From Tropicibacter alexandrii (GTDB lineage Bacteria; Pseudomonadota; Alphaproteobacteria; Rhodobacterales; Rhodobacteraceae): a stretch of DNA of 64,000 nt. The translations under genes and the position numbers were made by a program. The stretch covers positions 79,756-143,755 of the forward strand of contig NZ_RCTZ02000013.1 in the NCBI RefSeq assembly GCF_003667315.2, given 5' to 3'. Shown piece by piece: positions 14,559-23,861 of this stretch (positions are counted from its first letter, which is position 1; the number at the start of each line of letters is the position of its first letter). The notes below the pieces were generated by a model. It was not told where the DNA came from, did not search any database, and saw nothing but the letters and a program-made list of their open reading frames with translations.

Positions 14559-16190
14559 TTACTTGCGGCCCAGAAGTTCGGCGCCGCCGCCCAATGCGGG
14601 GCCTTCGGTCGGGTCGGCCTCTCCCTCATCAAGATCGCCGATCAGCGTCTCGGTGGTGAGGATGAGCGTTGCGACCGAAGCGGCATTGACCAGCGCGCTG
14701 GCGGGAACGCGGGCGGGGTCGATGATCCCGGCCTCGAACATGTCGCCAAATTCGCCGGTGGCGGCGTTGTAGCCATGGTCCTTGGCGGCGTTCACAACCC
14801 GTTCGCAGACCGCGTCGGCATCGGCCCCGGCGTTGCGAGCGATCCGGCGCACCGGCTGGGTCAGGATCGACCGCACCAGCGCCACGCCGCGGGCCATGTC
14901 GCCGCTGACGGTCAGCGTGTCGAGGCAGGGCGCGATCTGCGCCAGCGCGGTGCCGCCCCCGGCCACCACGCCGTCCTCGGCCGCCGCGCGGACCGCGCAC
15001 AGCGCGTCCTCGATCAGCTGGATCGTGCGCTTCTGCTCGACCGGGGTAAAGCCGCCGGCGTAGATGATCGCGCTGCCGCCGGTCAGCTTGGAGAGGCGCT
15101 CGCGCAGCTTGTCCTTTTCGATGTTCGGCGGGGCGACGTCATGCTGGCGCTGCACCTGAGCGCGACGTGCCATGATCGCTTCCGGATCGCCCTCGCCGCG
15201 CAGAATGGAGGTGTGCGAGGCCTGGGTCCGCACCGTCTCGGCCCCGCCCAGCTGGGCGCGGGTCACGTTCTCGATCTTCTTGCCGAGATCGCGCGCCAGC
15301 ACTTCGCCGCCGGTCAGGATGGCCAGGTCATCCATCATGGCCTGGCGCCAATGGCCGTATTCGGGCGGATGCACGATCAGGTATTTGCCCGCGCCGCCAT
15401 TCTCGAGCAGGGTGATGACCACCTCGGGCGCGATCTCTTCGGCAATGATCAGCAGCGGGCGGTTTTCCTCGTCGGCGATGCGCCGCGCGGTGTCGAGCAC
15501 CTCGGGCTTGAGGATCTTCTGGTCCGTCATGAGGATAAGCGGGTGGCGCAGCACGGCTTCCATGTGCTCGCGGTCGGTGACCATGTGGTGCGAGATGTAG
15601 CCGCGTTCGAAGGACATGCCCTCGACCACTTCCATCGTGGTGTCGATCGTCACGCCGAAATCGGCCGAGATCACCCCGTCTCGCCCGACGCGCTTGTAGG
15701 CCTCCGAGACCAGCGCGCCCAGCTTGGGGTCGGTGGCCGAGACGCGGGCGACGGCCTGCAGATAATCCGTGGTTTCGGTGCAGTCGCGCGACGAGGCGTC
15801 GATGGCCGCGACGATGGTCTGCACCGCGAGGTCGATTCCCCGGCACAGATCGACCGGACGCACGCCGCTGTCGGTCAGCTCGACCCCGTTCTGGATCAGC
15901 GCATTGGCCAGCACGATGGCGGTGGTCGTGCCGTCGCCGGCCACGTCGTTGGTCTGCATCGAGACTTCGCGCACCACTTGGGCGCCCATGTTCTCGAACC
16001 GGTCGCGCAATTCGATCTCGGTGGCGATGCTGACCCCGTCACGGGTGACCAGCGGGGTACCGACCGGGCGGTCGACCATCGCGTTGAGCCCCTTGGGACC
16101 CAGGGTCGGCTCCACCGCCGCCGCCAGCCGCGCGACCCCGCGCGCCAGGCATTTGCGGGCGGACTTTCCATGCACCATGAGTTTAGCCAT
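14559..16190 (-). CDS. Dedicated GroEL-type chaperonin of the monooxygenase cluster
   Basis: 543 aa from the ATG at 16190, with an AAGGAGGAAG ribosome binding site. It has ordinary group I chaperonin motifs: VEPTLGPKGLNAMVD, VAGDGTTTAIVLA (ATPase, about 83-95), EGMSFERGYIS, and GVVAGGGTALA. It lacks the Gly-Gly-Met tail of housekeeping GroEL, ending GGGAELLGRK instead, and no groES is adjacent. Propane-type diiron monooxygenase operons of Mycobacterium, Gordonia and Rhodococcus encode such a chaperonin (MimG), which is known to be needed for folding of the hydroxylase large subunit; the same role is inferred here. Confidence 0.93.
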   Translation of the reverse strand: MAKLMVHGKSARKCLARGVARLAAAVEPTLGPKGLNAMVDRPVGTPLVTRDGVSIATEIELRDRFENMGAQVVREVSMQTNDVAGDGTTTAIVLANALIQNGVELTDSGVRPVDLCRGIDLAVQTIVAAIDASSRDCTETTDYLQAVARVSATDPKLGALVSEAYKRVGRDGVISADFGVTIDTTMEVVEGMSFERGYISHHMVTDREHMEAVLRHPLILMTDQKILKPEVLDTARRIADEENRPLLIIAEEIAPEVVITLLENGGAGKYLIVHPPEYGHWRQAMMDDLAILTGGEVLARDLGKKIENVTRAQLGGAETVRTQASHTSILRGEGDPEAIMARRAQVQRQHDVAPPNIEKDKLRERLSKLTGGSAIIYAGGFTPVEQKRTIQLIEDALCAVRAAAEDGVVAGGGTALAQIAPCLDTLTVSGDMARGVALVRSILTQPVRRIARNAGADADAVCERVVNAAKDHGYNAATGEFGDMFEAGIIDPARVPASALVNAASVATLILTTETLIGDLDEGEADPTEGPALGGGAELLGRK

Positions 16191-16205
16191 ATCTTCCTCC
16201 TTGGA

Positions 16206-16224
16206 CCCAGGGGATGTCCCTGGG
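16206..16224. other. Intercistronic hairpin before groEL
   Basis: CCCAGGG / CCCTGGG with a short loop lies just upstream of the chaperonin ribosome binding site. There is no U-tract, so an mRNA-stability or processing element is more likely than termination. Confidence 0.35.
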
Positions 16225-16266
16225 CCTCCTCTCTTTTTGTCGTGTTGTGTCAGTACGCTGGCGGCC

Positions 16267-17073
16267 CTAGTGCGGGCCGGGTTTCGGCATGTCTCGCGGC
16301 GGAACACGACCGGCGATGAAATCGACCAGCGTGGGGCCGTCGGGGCCGATCTCGACCTCTTTGTAGCGGGTCTTGCCCAGCCCCCGGCAGAGCGCACCGT
16401 TGAACTCCATGTTGATGCGGGTGGCCCGCAGGCGGCCTAGATGCGCGGGCAGGTCCGCAGCGGCGATCCGCCCGCCGTCCCATGTCGGGAAGGCAGGATC
16501 GCTGTCGCCCCGCGCAAGCCCCTGCACCCCGAGGATCTCGAGATAGCGCGGCATTTGCCGCTGCGCCTCGGCGCCGGCCACGTTCAGGTGCCGCAGCGTG
16601 CCCAGCGTCATCCCGACGATCTCGGCATCGCTGCGCCCCATCGCGCGCAGGCCCAGCATCACCGCTTCTTGGCGCCGGTCATACGCCTTGGCCATGAAAG
16701 TCTGCACGACCTCTTTCAGCACGGCCCCGCCGCATTGCTCGGCAAAGATCTCGTGGAAGGGCCGACCGCTGTTCACGCCTTCGTTGACCTCGTCGCCAAG
16801 GCAATGATCCATGAGGGTCACGGTCATGTCCTTTACCCAAGGCAGGGACATCACCTGCGCGCGGATGCCGAAGGCCATCAGGAAGGCAAAGTTGGGCGAG
16901 CACCAGTAGGTCGGCAGACGGAAATCGACCCGGACGGCCAGGTCGTCCGAGATCTCGACCGCCTGCACGAACTCCATGTCGGTGATCGGCTCGTCGAGTT
17001 CGGGATCCGAGACTGCCGACAGGCAGTCCCAGACCTCGAGTTCACATTCGGCCATTACTTGGGCTACGAGCAT
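16267..17073 (-). CDS. MIP18/DUF59-family protein of the monooxygenase cluster
   Basis: 268 aa from the ATG at 17073, four bases after the amidohydrolase stop. The N-terminal 110 residues show the DUF59/MIP18 (PaaD-like) fold: VWDCLSAVSDPELDEPITDMEFV and the Cys-containing loop FRLPTYWCSPNFAF, a family used in Fe-S or metal-centre maturation. The C-terminal 150 residues are helical and unassigned. Homologues sit next to mimABCD-type operons in actinomycetes. A role in metal loading or maturation of the hydroxylase or reductase is inferred. Confidence 0.78.
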   Translation of the reverse strand: MLVAQVMAECELEVWDCLSAVSDPELDEPITDMEFVQAVEISDDLAVRVDFRLPTYWCSPNFAFLMAFGIRAQVMSLPWVKDMTVTLMDHCLGDEVNEGVNSGRPFHEIFAEQCGGAVLKEVVQTFMAKAYDRRQEAVMLGLRAMGRSDAEIVGMTLGTLRHLNVAGAEAQRQMPRYLEILGVQGLARGDSDPAFPTWDGGRIAAADLPAHLGRLRATRINMEFNGALCRGLGKTRYKEVEIGPDGPTLVDFIAGRVPPRDMPKPGPH

Positions 17074-17077
17074 CCGA

Positions 17078-18103
17078 TCACTCCGCCGCGATCTGCACAG
17101 GGGCGCCGGCAAGCTGCTTTTTCTTCGCCTCGACATCGATGCCGTAGAGTTTGGCCGCGTTGAGCCCAAGGATCTTTTCCTTGACCGCGTCGGTCAGCTG
17201 AACGCCCCCGCGCTCGGCCGAGATGTCCTCGGGGATCTGGTAGGCCCAGAACTTCTCGACCAGCCATTGCGGCGTCCAGATCGCGTAGTCCGATCCGAAC
17301 AGGATCTTGTCCTCGCCGACCCACCACAGCAGTTCGGCCATGATTTCGCCGAAATAGCGCGGGCGCGAATGGATGAAGGGCATGGCCACCGCAAGCCCGG
17401 CGTAGACATTGGTTTCCTGCGTGGCGATCCAGCAGAAATCGTCCAGCCGGGGCAAGCCGCAATGCTCGACGATCCAGTTGAGGTTCTGGAAATCGGTCGC
17501 GGCATAATCCACGTCATCGACGCTGAAGGCGTCCTTGGACAGCGGGATGATGGTGGGGCCCTTGTGGACGTGGATGTTCTTGATGCCCAGCTTCTCGCAC
17601 AGCTCGAAGCACTTGTAGGCGGCCGGGTCGTTCAGCGCCCAGCCCTTGCTGTCGCCGTTCCATTCCGCCGTGTACATCTTCACGCCGGAAATGTCGTAGG
17701 TCTCTTTCATCCAGTGGATGTATTCCAGTGCCTTCTCGCCATCGCGCGGATCGAAGGAGCCGTTGACGATGAACCGCTCGGGATGCCGCGCGGCCATGTC
17801 GTTGGCCCGCTTGAGACAGCCGAAACCGGTCTTGTAGAAATCGCGCAGCACGGTGGTCTGAATGATCGCCATGTCGTCCGGCCCGTCGACAAAGAGATCG
17901 CGGTAGATGTCTTCTTCCGAGTATTTCTCGAATTTCGACTTCTCCCAAAGCTGGTCTTCGGGGCTGAGGTTGGTGTGATAGGCATAGAAACAGTCGATGA
18001 ATTGCTTGCCGTGGACGTTCGACTGGTTCTCGGGGCTTCCGTCCCAGAAATGGGTGTGGCCGTCGAGAACGAAGATCTCTTTGCCGTCAGGTGTCTTGTA
18101 CAT
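17078..18103 (-). CDS. Amidohydrolase-family protein of the monooxygenase cluster
   Basis: 341 aa with AGGGAGGAGA before the start. Metal-binding residues of the amidohydrolase-2 TIM barrel are visible: LDGHTHFWDG (HxH, about 15-17), NIHVHKGP, VEHCGLP and the distal Asp in ILFGSDYAIW. Similar proteins are encoded in mycobacterial mimABCD and rhodococcal prm clusters, where the function is not settled. It may be hydrolytic or decarboxylating; no substrate can be deduced. Confidence 0.85.
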   Translation of the reverse strand: MYKTPDGKEIFVLDGHTHFWDGSPENQSNVHGKQFIDCFYAYHTNLSPEDQLWEKSKFEKYSEEDIYRDLFVDGPDDMAIIQTTVLRDFYKTGFGCLKRANDMAARHPERFIVNGSFDPRDGEKALEYIHWMKETYDISGVKMYTAEWNGDSKGWALNDPAAYKCFELCEKLGIKNIHVHKGPTIIPLSKDAFSVDDVDYAATDFQNLNWIVEHCGLPRLDDFCWIATQETNVYAGLAVAMPFIHSRPRYFGEIMAELLWWVGEDKILFGSDYAIWTPQWLVEKFWAYQIPEDISAERGGVQLTDAVKEKILGLNAAKLYGIDVEAKKKQLAGAPVQIAAE

Positions 18104-18139
18104 GGGTTCTCCTCCCTGGTTTGCATGACCGGTCTTGGG

Positions 18140-19219
18140 TCAGGTGGTGATTGCGACCTTCAGCACGCCGTCGCGCTGGTTGCCGAAGAGGTCATAGGCA
18201 TCCTCGATGTCGTCGAGGCTGTAGCGGTGGGTGACGAGCCCCTTGAGATCGACCCGGCCCGAGCGGACGACATCCATCATCCGCCGCATCCGCTCCTTGC
18301 CGCCGGGGCAGAGCGCGGTGCGGATCGACTTTTCGCCGAGCCCGGCGGCAAAGGCATCGAGCGGAATCGTCAGGTCGCTGGAATAGACGCCAAGGCTCGA
18401 CAAGGTGCCGCCTGGGCGGATGACGCGCAGCGCCGCCTCGAAGGTAGCCTGCAGGCCCAGGGCCTCGATGGCCACGTCCACGCCGCGCCCGTCCGTGAGC
18501 TCCATGATCGCGCCCACGGGATCGTTCGAGGCGCCGATGTTGACCACGTCGTCCGCGCCCATCTTTTGTGCCATGGCCAGCCGTTCGGGGATTCGGTCGA
18601 CGGCGATGATCCGGCTGGCACCCATCAGGCGGGCCCCGGCGGTGGCGCAAAGGCCGATGGGCCCCTGGGCAAATATCGCAACCGTGTCGCCGATCTTGAT
18701 GCCGCCGTTCTCGGCCCCGGCAAAGCCGGTCGACATGATGTCGGGGCACATCAGCACCTCTTCGTCGGTCAGGCCGTCGGCGATGGGGGCGAGGTTGGCC
18801 ATGGCGTCGGGCACCAGCACGTATTCGGCCTGGCAGCCGTCGATGGTGTTGCCGAACTTCCAGCCGCCGATGGGCTTCCATCCGTGTTTCGTGCCCGCAC
18901 CGTCCTGCGAGCAGTAGCCGCAGAGGCAGGCATGGCTCCAGCCCGAGGGGGTGATTGCGCCCGCGATCACCCGCTGGCCTTCGCGGAACCCCTTGACCGC
19001 CGAGCCCAGCTTTTCGATCACGCCGACCGGCTCGTGGCCGATGGTCAGGCCCTTTTCGACCGGGTATTCCCCCTTGAGGATGTGAATGTCGGTGCCGCAG
19101 ATCGTCGTCGTGGTGACGCGCATCAGCGCGTCATTCGGACCGACATCGGGGATCGGCTTGTCCTCGAGGACGATGCGTCCCTTTTCGACGAAACACGCCG
19201 CCTTCATCATGGTAGCCAT
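18140..19219 (-). CDS. Secondary alcohol dehydrogenase (2-propanol type)
   Basis: 359 aa. The catalytic zinc site is Cys41 (TICGTDIH), His62-Glu63 (GHEPVGV) and Asp160 (MCPDIMSTGFAGAE). The Asp ligand and the segment GGWKFGNTIDGCQAEY are characteristic of the Thermoanaerobacter/Clostridium secondary-ADH group, which converts 2-propanol to acetone. The Rossmann motif is AQGPIGLCATAGA. It follows the coupling-protein gene by 64 bp, the place adh genes occupy in propane-monooxygenase operons. This supports subterminal propane oxidation. Confidence 0.9.
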   Translation of the reverse strand: MATMMKAACFVEKGRIVLEDKPIPDVGPNDALMRVTTTTICGTDIHILKGEYPVEKGLTIGHEPVGVIEKLGSAVKGFREGQRVIAGAITPSGWSHACLCGYCSQDGAGTKHGWKPIGGWKFGNTIDGCQAEYVLVPDAMANLAPIADGLTDEEVLMCPDIMSTGFAGAENGGIKIGDTVAIFAQGPIGLCATAGARLMGASRIIAVDRIPERLAMAQKMGADDVVNIGASNDPVGAIMELTDGRGVDVAIEALGLQATFEAALRVIRPGGTLSSLGVYSSDLTIPLDAFAAGLGEKSIRTALCPGGKERMRRMMDVVRSGRVDLKGLVTHRYSLDDIEDAYDLFGNQRDGVLKVAITT

Positions 19220-19283
19220 GGCAACCTCTTGAAATTAATGGGAACGATGGGTGCGGTTGGTCCGCACCCACCGAAAGAAACGA

Positions 19284-19658
19284 TCAGATGTATTCCATCA
19301 CTTCGTTCATGTCGCCAAAGAGGATCACCGTGTTGTCGTCGACCCGGACCATGCGGCCATAGTGGGTCGAGGTGTTCACCTCGAAGATCTCGGCGGTCAT
19401 CTCGCGGCCGAGGTATTCGGTGATCTCGTCCATCTTGAAGATCAGCTTGCCCTCACCGTCGATGCGGATGGTGGCGGGGTTGTAGGTCACCGTCACGCTG
19501 GGGTTGTTCTCTTCCATGAACTCCGCGATGGCGCGGGCCTCGACGCTGTCGTTCATCGTCACGCCGCACTGGTGCGAGACCTCGCGCGAGGTGAGGTCGA
19601 TGTCCTTCATCGACTTGAAGATGTTCTGCTTGGTTGCGTTACGCGCTGTGCTGGACAT
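19284..19658 (-). CDS. prmD: Monooxygenase coupling (effector) protein, MmoB/DmpM family
   Basis: 124 aa, preceded by AGGGAGACAGG. The MmoB/DmpM pattern is clear: VSHQCGVTMNDSVEARAIAEFM, YNPATIRIDGEGKLIF, EYLGREMTAEIFEVNTSTHYGRM. Cofactor-free effector proteins of this family bind the hydroxylase and tune diiron reduction and oxygen activation. It is the fourth gene of the A-B-C-D order seen in propane monooxygenases. Confidence 0.93.
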   Translation of the reverse strand: MSSTARNATKQNIFKSMKDIDLTSREVSHQCGVTMNDSVEARAIAEFMEENNPSVTVTYNPATIRIDGEGKLIFKMDEITEYLGREMTAEIFEVNTSTHYGRMVRVDDNTVILFGDMNEVMEYI

Positions 19659-19680
19659 CCCTGTCTCCCTGTCTGGATGG

Positions 19681-20742
19681 TTAGTTGAGCCCGAGCTCGC
19701 CGAGGATCTGAGCGAGGCGCTCGCGCGAGACCTCTTTCACGTCCTGGTACGAGACCGGCTTGGAATGCGGCTGCGACCAGATCGGCTGCAGCGCGTCGGC
19801 GGCCTTTTCGGCCAGCGCGCCATGCTTGGCGAGCCAGGACCGGAACAGCGCCTTGTTGTGCGCCGCGTGCTGTTCGTCGTTGGCGAGCAGGTAGATCAGG
19901 TCGACCGTGTTCGCGAGGTTGCGCTCGTAATCGGCCTCGGCGGCGGAAATCACCGGCGGGGTGATGAAGTCGTTGTTGGCCGCCGCCGCCTGCATGAAAA
20001 AGCCCGAACGGACCAGCTCGCCCACCAGCGGCTCGAACACGATGTTGATCGCGAAATACTGCTCGAGATAATCCTCAGAGCCCATGATCGTCTCGATGGC
20101 CTCGCGGCAGGGCTGCCAGATCGGGTCTTCCAGCCAGGTCTTCTTGCCCAGCTCGTCGTCCCAGCCGTCGATGTCCATGCCGATCTCGGCCAGGTACAGC
20201 GTGATGTCCTGCGTCAGGCGCATCTTGTACGACGAATTGGTCAGCGTGGCGTTGTTGATCATCTGGGTGTAGCCGTAGCGCTGCGCCTGCATGAGCGACG
20301 TGCCTAGGCCGAATTCGGCGTGCTTCCAGGCGCCCAGATGCTTTTGCAGAACGGTCTGCCAGACCTTGTCGAACACCTTGTGTGCGCCGGCCTTGCGGGC
20401 GTTGGTGATGACGTTCTGCACCATGGTCTCGATCTTGGACTGGCGCTGGTAATGCGTCCGTTCCCATTCCTGATCGGGCGCGCGGAACGCGTGCCAGTTC
20501 GATGACAGCGCCGCGGTGTTGTCCTTGCGATAGGCCCCGCCGCCCTTGCCGCCCTCGAACTCGATGATCCAGTTCTGGATCAGGTAGCGTTCGGGATCGG
20601 GCTGCACGTCACAGGTGACGTCCTCGTAATGGGTCGCGCGCTTGCCGCGCGGGGTGAAGTAGTTGTACTTGCGGCTTTTCGAGCCGACGAATTCTGCGGC
20701 GCCCGCGGCACCGGAACCCACGGAACTGGATGTTGCTACCAT
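19681..20742 (-). CDS. prmC: Diiron monooxygenase hydroxylase beta subunit
   Basis: 353 aa, SD AAGGGAGG. The protein is the non-catalytic ferritin-like partner of the alpha subunit. It has the family features SKSRKYNYFTPRGKRATHYEDVT (written here as the N-terminal block, about 22-44), WHAFRAPDQEWERTHY and LANDEQHAAHNKALF, but no complete set of iron ligands. The first 20 residues are a Ser/Gly/Ala-rich linker. It should form the (alpha-beta)2 hydroxylase with PrmA. Confidence 0.93.
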   Translation of the reverse strand: MVATSSSVGSGAAGAAEFVGSKSRKYNYFTPRGKRATHYEDVTCDVQPDPERYLIQNWIIEFEGGKGGGAYRKDNTAALSSNWHAFRAPDQEWERTHYQRQSKIETMVQNVITNARKAGAHKVFDKVWQTVLQKHLGAWKHAEFGLGTSLMQAQRYGYTQMINNATLTNSSYKMRLTQDITLYLAEIGMDIDGWDDELGKKTWLEDPIWQPCREAIETIMGSEDYLEQYFAINIVFEPLVGELVRSGFFMQAAAANNDFITPPVISAAEADYERNLANTVDLIYLLANDEQHAAHNKALFRSWLAKHGALAEKAADALQPIWSQPHSKPVSYQDVKEVSRERLAQILGELGLN

Positions 20743-20793
20743 TGTAGCCTCCCTTGGTTGGTTGAAGTCACGTCACTAGCGTTCGGGCCGGTA

Positions 20794-21852
20794 TCAGTGG
20801 CCCGAAGAACCGGAAGTGGGCGTGAACCTGTCGAAAAAGATGCGGTCGGTGTCGAAGTCGTGCATGAAGAGCACCGGCGTCAGTGCATCGATCATCGGCG
20901 GGGGACCGCAGGCATAGACGTCGCCGTCCCCGTCGATGCCCAGCTCTTTCAGGTGCCGGTCGACGGCCTCGTGTACAAAGCCGCGTTCGCCGGTCCAGTT
21001 GGCATCGTCATCGGCATGGCTGAGCACCGGAATGAACTCGACGGCCGGATGAGCCATGCACAGGGCATCGATTTCGTCCAGCAGGATCAGGTCATCGCGC
21101 GACCGGGCACCGTAGAAGAAATACACCGGCCGGTCCTCGCCGCTTGCGACATGGTCGTTCAGGATCGACCAGACGGGCGACATGCCAGAACCTGCACCGA
21201 CAAGGATCACCGGTCCGTCTCGTCCTTCGCGTCGGAAGCACATCCCGTAGGGTCCTTCGACGCTGACGTCTGCGCCGGCTTTGATTCCGCCGTCGTCGAG
21301 CTCGTTCGAGAAGCGTCCGTCGGGGTACTTTTTGATGATGAAACCGAGTTCCTGGGCTTCGCTCGGCGAATTTGCCATGGAGAACGAGCGTGTAATCTCC
21401 TCCCCCGCTTCCGTCGTGACCGTGATGTCGACATATTGACCCGCCCAGAATTTGAGTGGTGCATCCAGCGCGATCTGAACGCCTCGAATGTCATGGGTCA
21501 GTTTCTGGAAATCGACGATCTTGCCCGAGAACTGACGGACGGGAATGGATTTGGACAAAACCTCCTCGTCGTAGTTCAGCAGTTCGATTTCGACATCGCT
21601 GAAGGCGACAGCCCGGCACATCAGGATGTGACCGCTGTCCTTCTCGCTCTCGTTCAGCGCGAAGGTGGAGTACTTGAGCATCTCCGTCTCGCCGTCGAGC
21701 TGAACGCATTTGCAGGCCGAGCACTGGCCCTCCTTGCATCCGTGCGGCAGCGCGATGCCCTGGCGGAACGCGGCATCGAGGATGGTCTCTTCCTCTTCGA
21801 CCTCGAATTCGACGCCCACCGGCTCCAATCGGACGGTATAAACTTCCGTCAT
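20794..21852 (-). CDS. prmB: Monooxygenase reductase, [2Fe-2S]/FAD
   Basis: 352 aa, SD AAAGGGAGGG. The N-terminal plant-type ferredoxin domain has Cys39, Cys44, Cys47 (GCKEGQCSACKC) and Cys79. The FAD domain has RSFSMANSP near residue 150. The NAD(P) domain has ILVGAGSGMSPVWSIL and the C-terminal YACGPPPMIDA. It moves electrons from NADH through FAD and the iron-sulfur cluster to the hydroxylase. Length and architecture match MmoC/MimB/PrmB. Confidence 0.95.
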   Translation of the reverse strand: MTEVYTVRLEPVGVEFEVEEEETILDAAFRQGIALPHGCKEGQCSACKCVQLDGETEMLKYSTFALNESEKDSGHILMCRAVAFSDVEIELLNYDEEVLSKSIPVRQFSGKIVDFQKLTHDIRGVQIALDAPLKFWAGQYVDITVTTEAGEEITRSFSMANSPSEAQELGFIIKKYPDGRFSNELDDGGIKAGADVSVEGPYGMCFRREGRDGPVILVGAGSGMSPVWSILNDHVASGEDRPVYFFYGARSRDDLILLDEIDALCMAHPAVEFIPVLSHADDDANWTGERGFVHEAVDRHLKELGIDGDGDVYACGPPPMIDALTPVLFMHDFDTDRIFFDRFTPTSGSSGH

Positions 21853-21932
21853 TCTTCCCTCCCTTTAAACGGCGCGCGTACGCCGGCGCGGCCGTATGTC
21901 CGGGAGCCGCGGGCGCGGCTCCCGTCCCTGTT

Positions 21933-23597
21933 TCAGTTGCAGGGGTTGATCGTGAAGCCGCGGCGGTACTCGGCGACATGCGCCTCGCGTTCGCTGTCGG
22001 ACATGGAGCGCAGCATGTTGAGCGGCGAGCGCAGGGTGTGCCCGCGGACGTGCTCCAACTTCCACATGTCCTTGTTGTCGAACCGCAGGTGCGGTTGCGG
22101 CACCAGCGTTTCGCCGTCCTCGCGAACGAAGTTCAGGTCCTTGATCGCATCGGCAAGGTCCCAGCCGTCATAGACGGTTTCCCACTCGCGCTTGCCGGAG
22201 AACTTGCCCATCGCCGGGGTCGGACGGCCCTGATACTCGTCAGAGAAGGCCTCCACGGCGGTCCAGCGGTCGAGCTCGTGAGCGAAGGTGTGCAGTTGCC
22301 CGTCGATTTCGTCGACCACCATGTCCTCGCGGATAAGGCAGGGCACGAGGCACGACCAGCAGCGGTGCGGATAGACGTAGCCGGTGTCCTGGTTGAAGGT
22401 GATGACGGTCTCGCCCGGCTTCGACAGCTTGGCGTACCACTTCCAGAACTCGCCGAATTCGGCGTACCAACCCGGGTACTTGTGCTCGAACCATTCGAAG
22501 TCCTTGTCGGTCTGGGCTTCGATCCGCCAGAAGTTCACCGGCCAGCCCACGGCAAAGAACTGGGCGACCTTGTGGACGTAGTTCTTCTTGGTGATCCGGT
22601 TCCAGGCTTCCTGCACGTCGTCGTGGTGGATCTTCACGCCGTACTTTTCGAGCGGCAGCATGTAGGTCCGGTAGTAGTCTTCAAAGATCCAGCGGTGCCA
22701 CATCTCCGCGTAGGATTCCTTTTCCTTGTCGCGGTTGGTGGTGCCGTATTCGATGAAGGTGCCGATGGCGGCATCGACGATCGCGTGGTTCTGCCAGAAG
22801 GCGTAGCGCAGGTCGCGTTCCAGAAGCAGGTGGTTCTCCGGCTCCTTCAGCGCGGCCATCAGCAGCGAGTGGCCGTTGCCGATGTGGCGGCTTTCATCCG
22901 ACTGCACCGACAGGAACACCGTGGGCAGCGCGTAGTCGCCGTTGCGCGCAGCTTCCGACGGCATGGCCACGAAGAGCGTGTTGGTGAAGGCTGTTTCCGC
23001 CACCACGGTGAGATACATGCAGGCGGCGGTCATGGTGTCGCCGGTGATGAACCCCTCGCCGAACTGGCGGCCGATGGTGGTGGCGTAGCACTTGCCAAAC
23101 GCCTCTTCGGTGATGTCGAAGCCCGCCGGGTCGATGTAGTTCTCCATGTACCACTTCTTCAGGTTCATCTGAATCGTGGAGTGACGGAATTCATCGACCA
23201 TCTGCATGGTGAAGCCGGTGCGCAGATCCTCACCCGGAGACAGGCGGGCCACCATGGCCATGGACCGCGCAGCAGAGATTTCCGGGAAGGGGATGATCGC
23301 CAGGAACAGCTTCATCCATTCGATCCAGCGCGGCTCGACGTTGCGGAACATGTCGCCCCGCAGTGCGGCATCGAGCGCACCGTAAACCCGGTTGTCCTTT
23401 TCTTCTTCCATCGGGAAGTAGGACCGCAGGACCTGCTTCATCGGGTCGCGCGGCGCCTTGGTGATCTTGTAGTCCGTCGGGAAGGTCGCCGCTTCCTGGA
23501 CATAGGAGGGATTCCAACCGAGGTCGGCAATCTTCTTGGTCGCCTCCCCGACCGAGATTCCACGCTGAGACGTGATCTTGTTAAGCGTCAAAGTCAT
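21933..23597 (-). CDS. prmA: Soluble diiron (propane-type) monooxygenase hydroxylase alpha subunit
   Basis: 554 aa starting at the ATG at 23597, preceded by AAGGAGG. The six iron ligands are visible: Glu106 (FPEISAA), Glu136 and His139 (DEFRH), Glu201 (VVAETAF), Glu235 and His238 (DESRH). Their spacings of 30, 3, 62, 34 and 3 residues are the same as Glu114/144, His147, Glu209/243, His246 of soluble methane monooxygenase. Overall order and neighbours match PrmA/MimA, which hydroxylate propane (C2), phenol, acetone and other small substrates. The exact substrate cannot be told from sequence. It is the first gene of the operon, behind a sigma-54 promoter. Confidence 0.94.
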   Translation of the reverse strand: MTLTLNKITSQRGISVGEATKKIADLGWNPSYVQEAATFPTDYKITKAPRDPMKQVLRSYFPMEEEKDNRVYGALDAALRGDMFRNVEPRWIEWMKLFLAIIPFPEISAARSMAMVARLSPGEDLRTGFTMQMVDEFRHSTIQMNLKKWYMENYIDPAGFDITEEAFGKCYATTIGRQFGEGFITGDTMTAACMYLTVVAETAFTNTLFVAMPSEAARNGDYALPTVFLSVQSDESRHIGNGHSLLMAALKEPENHLLLERDLRYAFWQNHAIVDAAIGTFIEYGTTNRDKEKESYAEMWHRWIFEDYYRTYMLPLEKYGVKIHHDDVQEAWNRITKKNYVHKVAQFFAVGWPVNFWRIEAQTDKDFEWFEHKYPGWYAEFGEFWKWYAKLSKPGETVITFNQDTGYVYPHRCWSCLVPCLIREDMVVDEIDGQLHTFAHELDRWTAVEAFSDEYQGRPTPAMGKFSGKREWETVYDGWDLADAIKDLNFVREDGETLVPQPHLRFDNKDMWKLEHVRGHTLRSPLNMLRSMSDSEREAHVAEYRRGFTINPCN

Positions 23598-23833
23598 GCG
23601 ATGAGCCTCCTTAAAGCTCTCGGCCGGTTCGCCGGCCACATGTGGCGTCTTGCGCCATTTCGGTACGCACAGCGCGCCGGGCGGCGGCTGCAAGGTCTCT
23701 CGGCAAAGGTGCGGAAATTTGAAACGCGGTGCGCGGTGCGTCGGGCAAGGCCACGTCCGGCGTTTCTCCTCCCAGTCCTTCGTTCTTCGGCGATCCTCCT
23801 CCCTGGAGTTCCGCCTGTTGTGCCCTTGTTGTT
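23598..23833 (-). promoter_or_regulatory. prmA leader with tetraloop hairpin
   Basis: About 225 nt of untranslated leader between the predicted sigma-54 start site and the prmA ATG. It contains a perfect GGCCGG/CCGGCC stem with a 4-nt loop at 23622-23637, just upstream of the ribosome binding site. A role in mRNA stability is possible. No ORF was recognised. Confidence 0.4.
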
Positions 23834-23848
23834 GCAAGGACCGTTCCA
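23834..23848 (-). promoter_or_regulatory. Sigma-54 (-24/-12) promoter of the monooxygenase operon
   Basis: The minus strand reads TGGAACGGTCCTTGC, compared with the consensus TGGCACG-N4-TTGC. The GG and GC anchors have exact spacing and there is one mismatch in the -24 element. Transcription would start near 23823. The presence of a sigma-54 activator and an rpoN gene in the same cluster supports it. Confidence 0.78.
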
Positions 23849-23861
23849 GAGAGGCTAAATG

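Noticed and set aside
13113..16319. 1068-aa plus-strand open frame
   Set aside because: It is exactly antisense to the VOC, ADH and groEL genes, has His/Asp/Gly-rich composition typical of reverse-frame GC-rich DNA and no domain. The same holds for long plus-strand frames at 5668-7905, 8442-10919, 10669-12795, 16976-19423 and 21978-23858.
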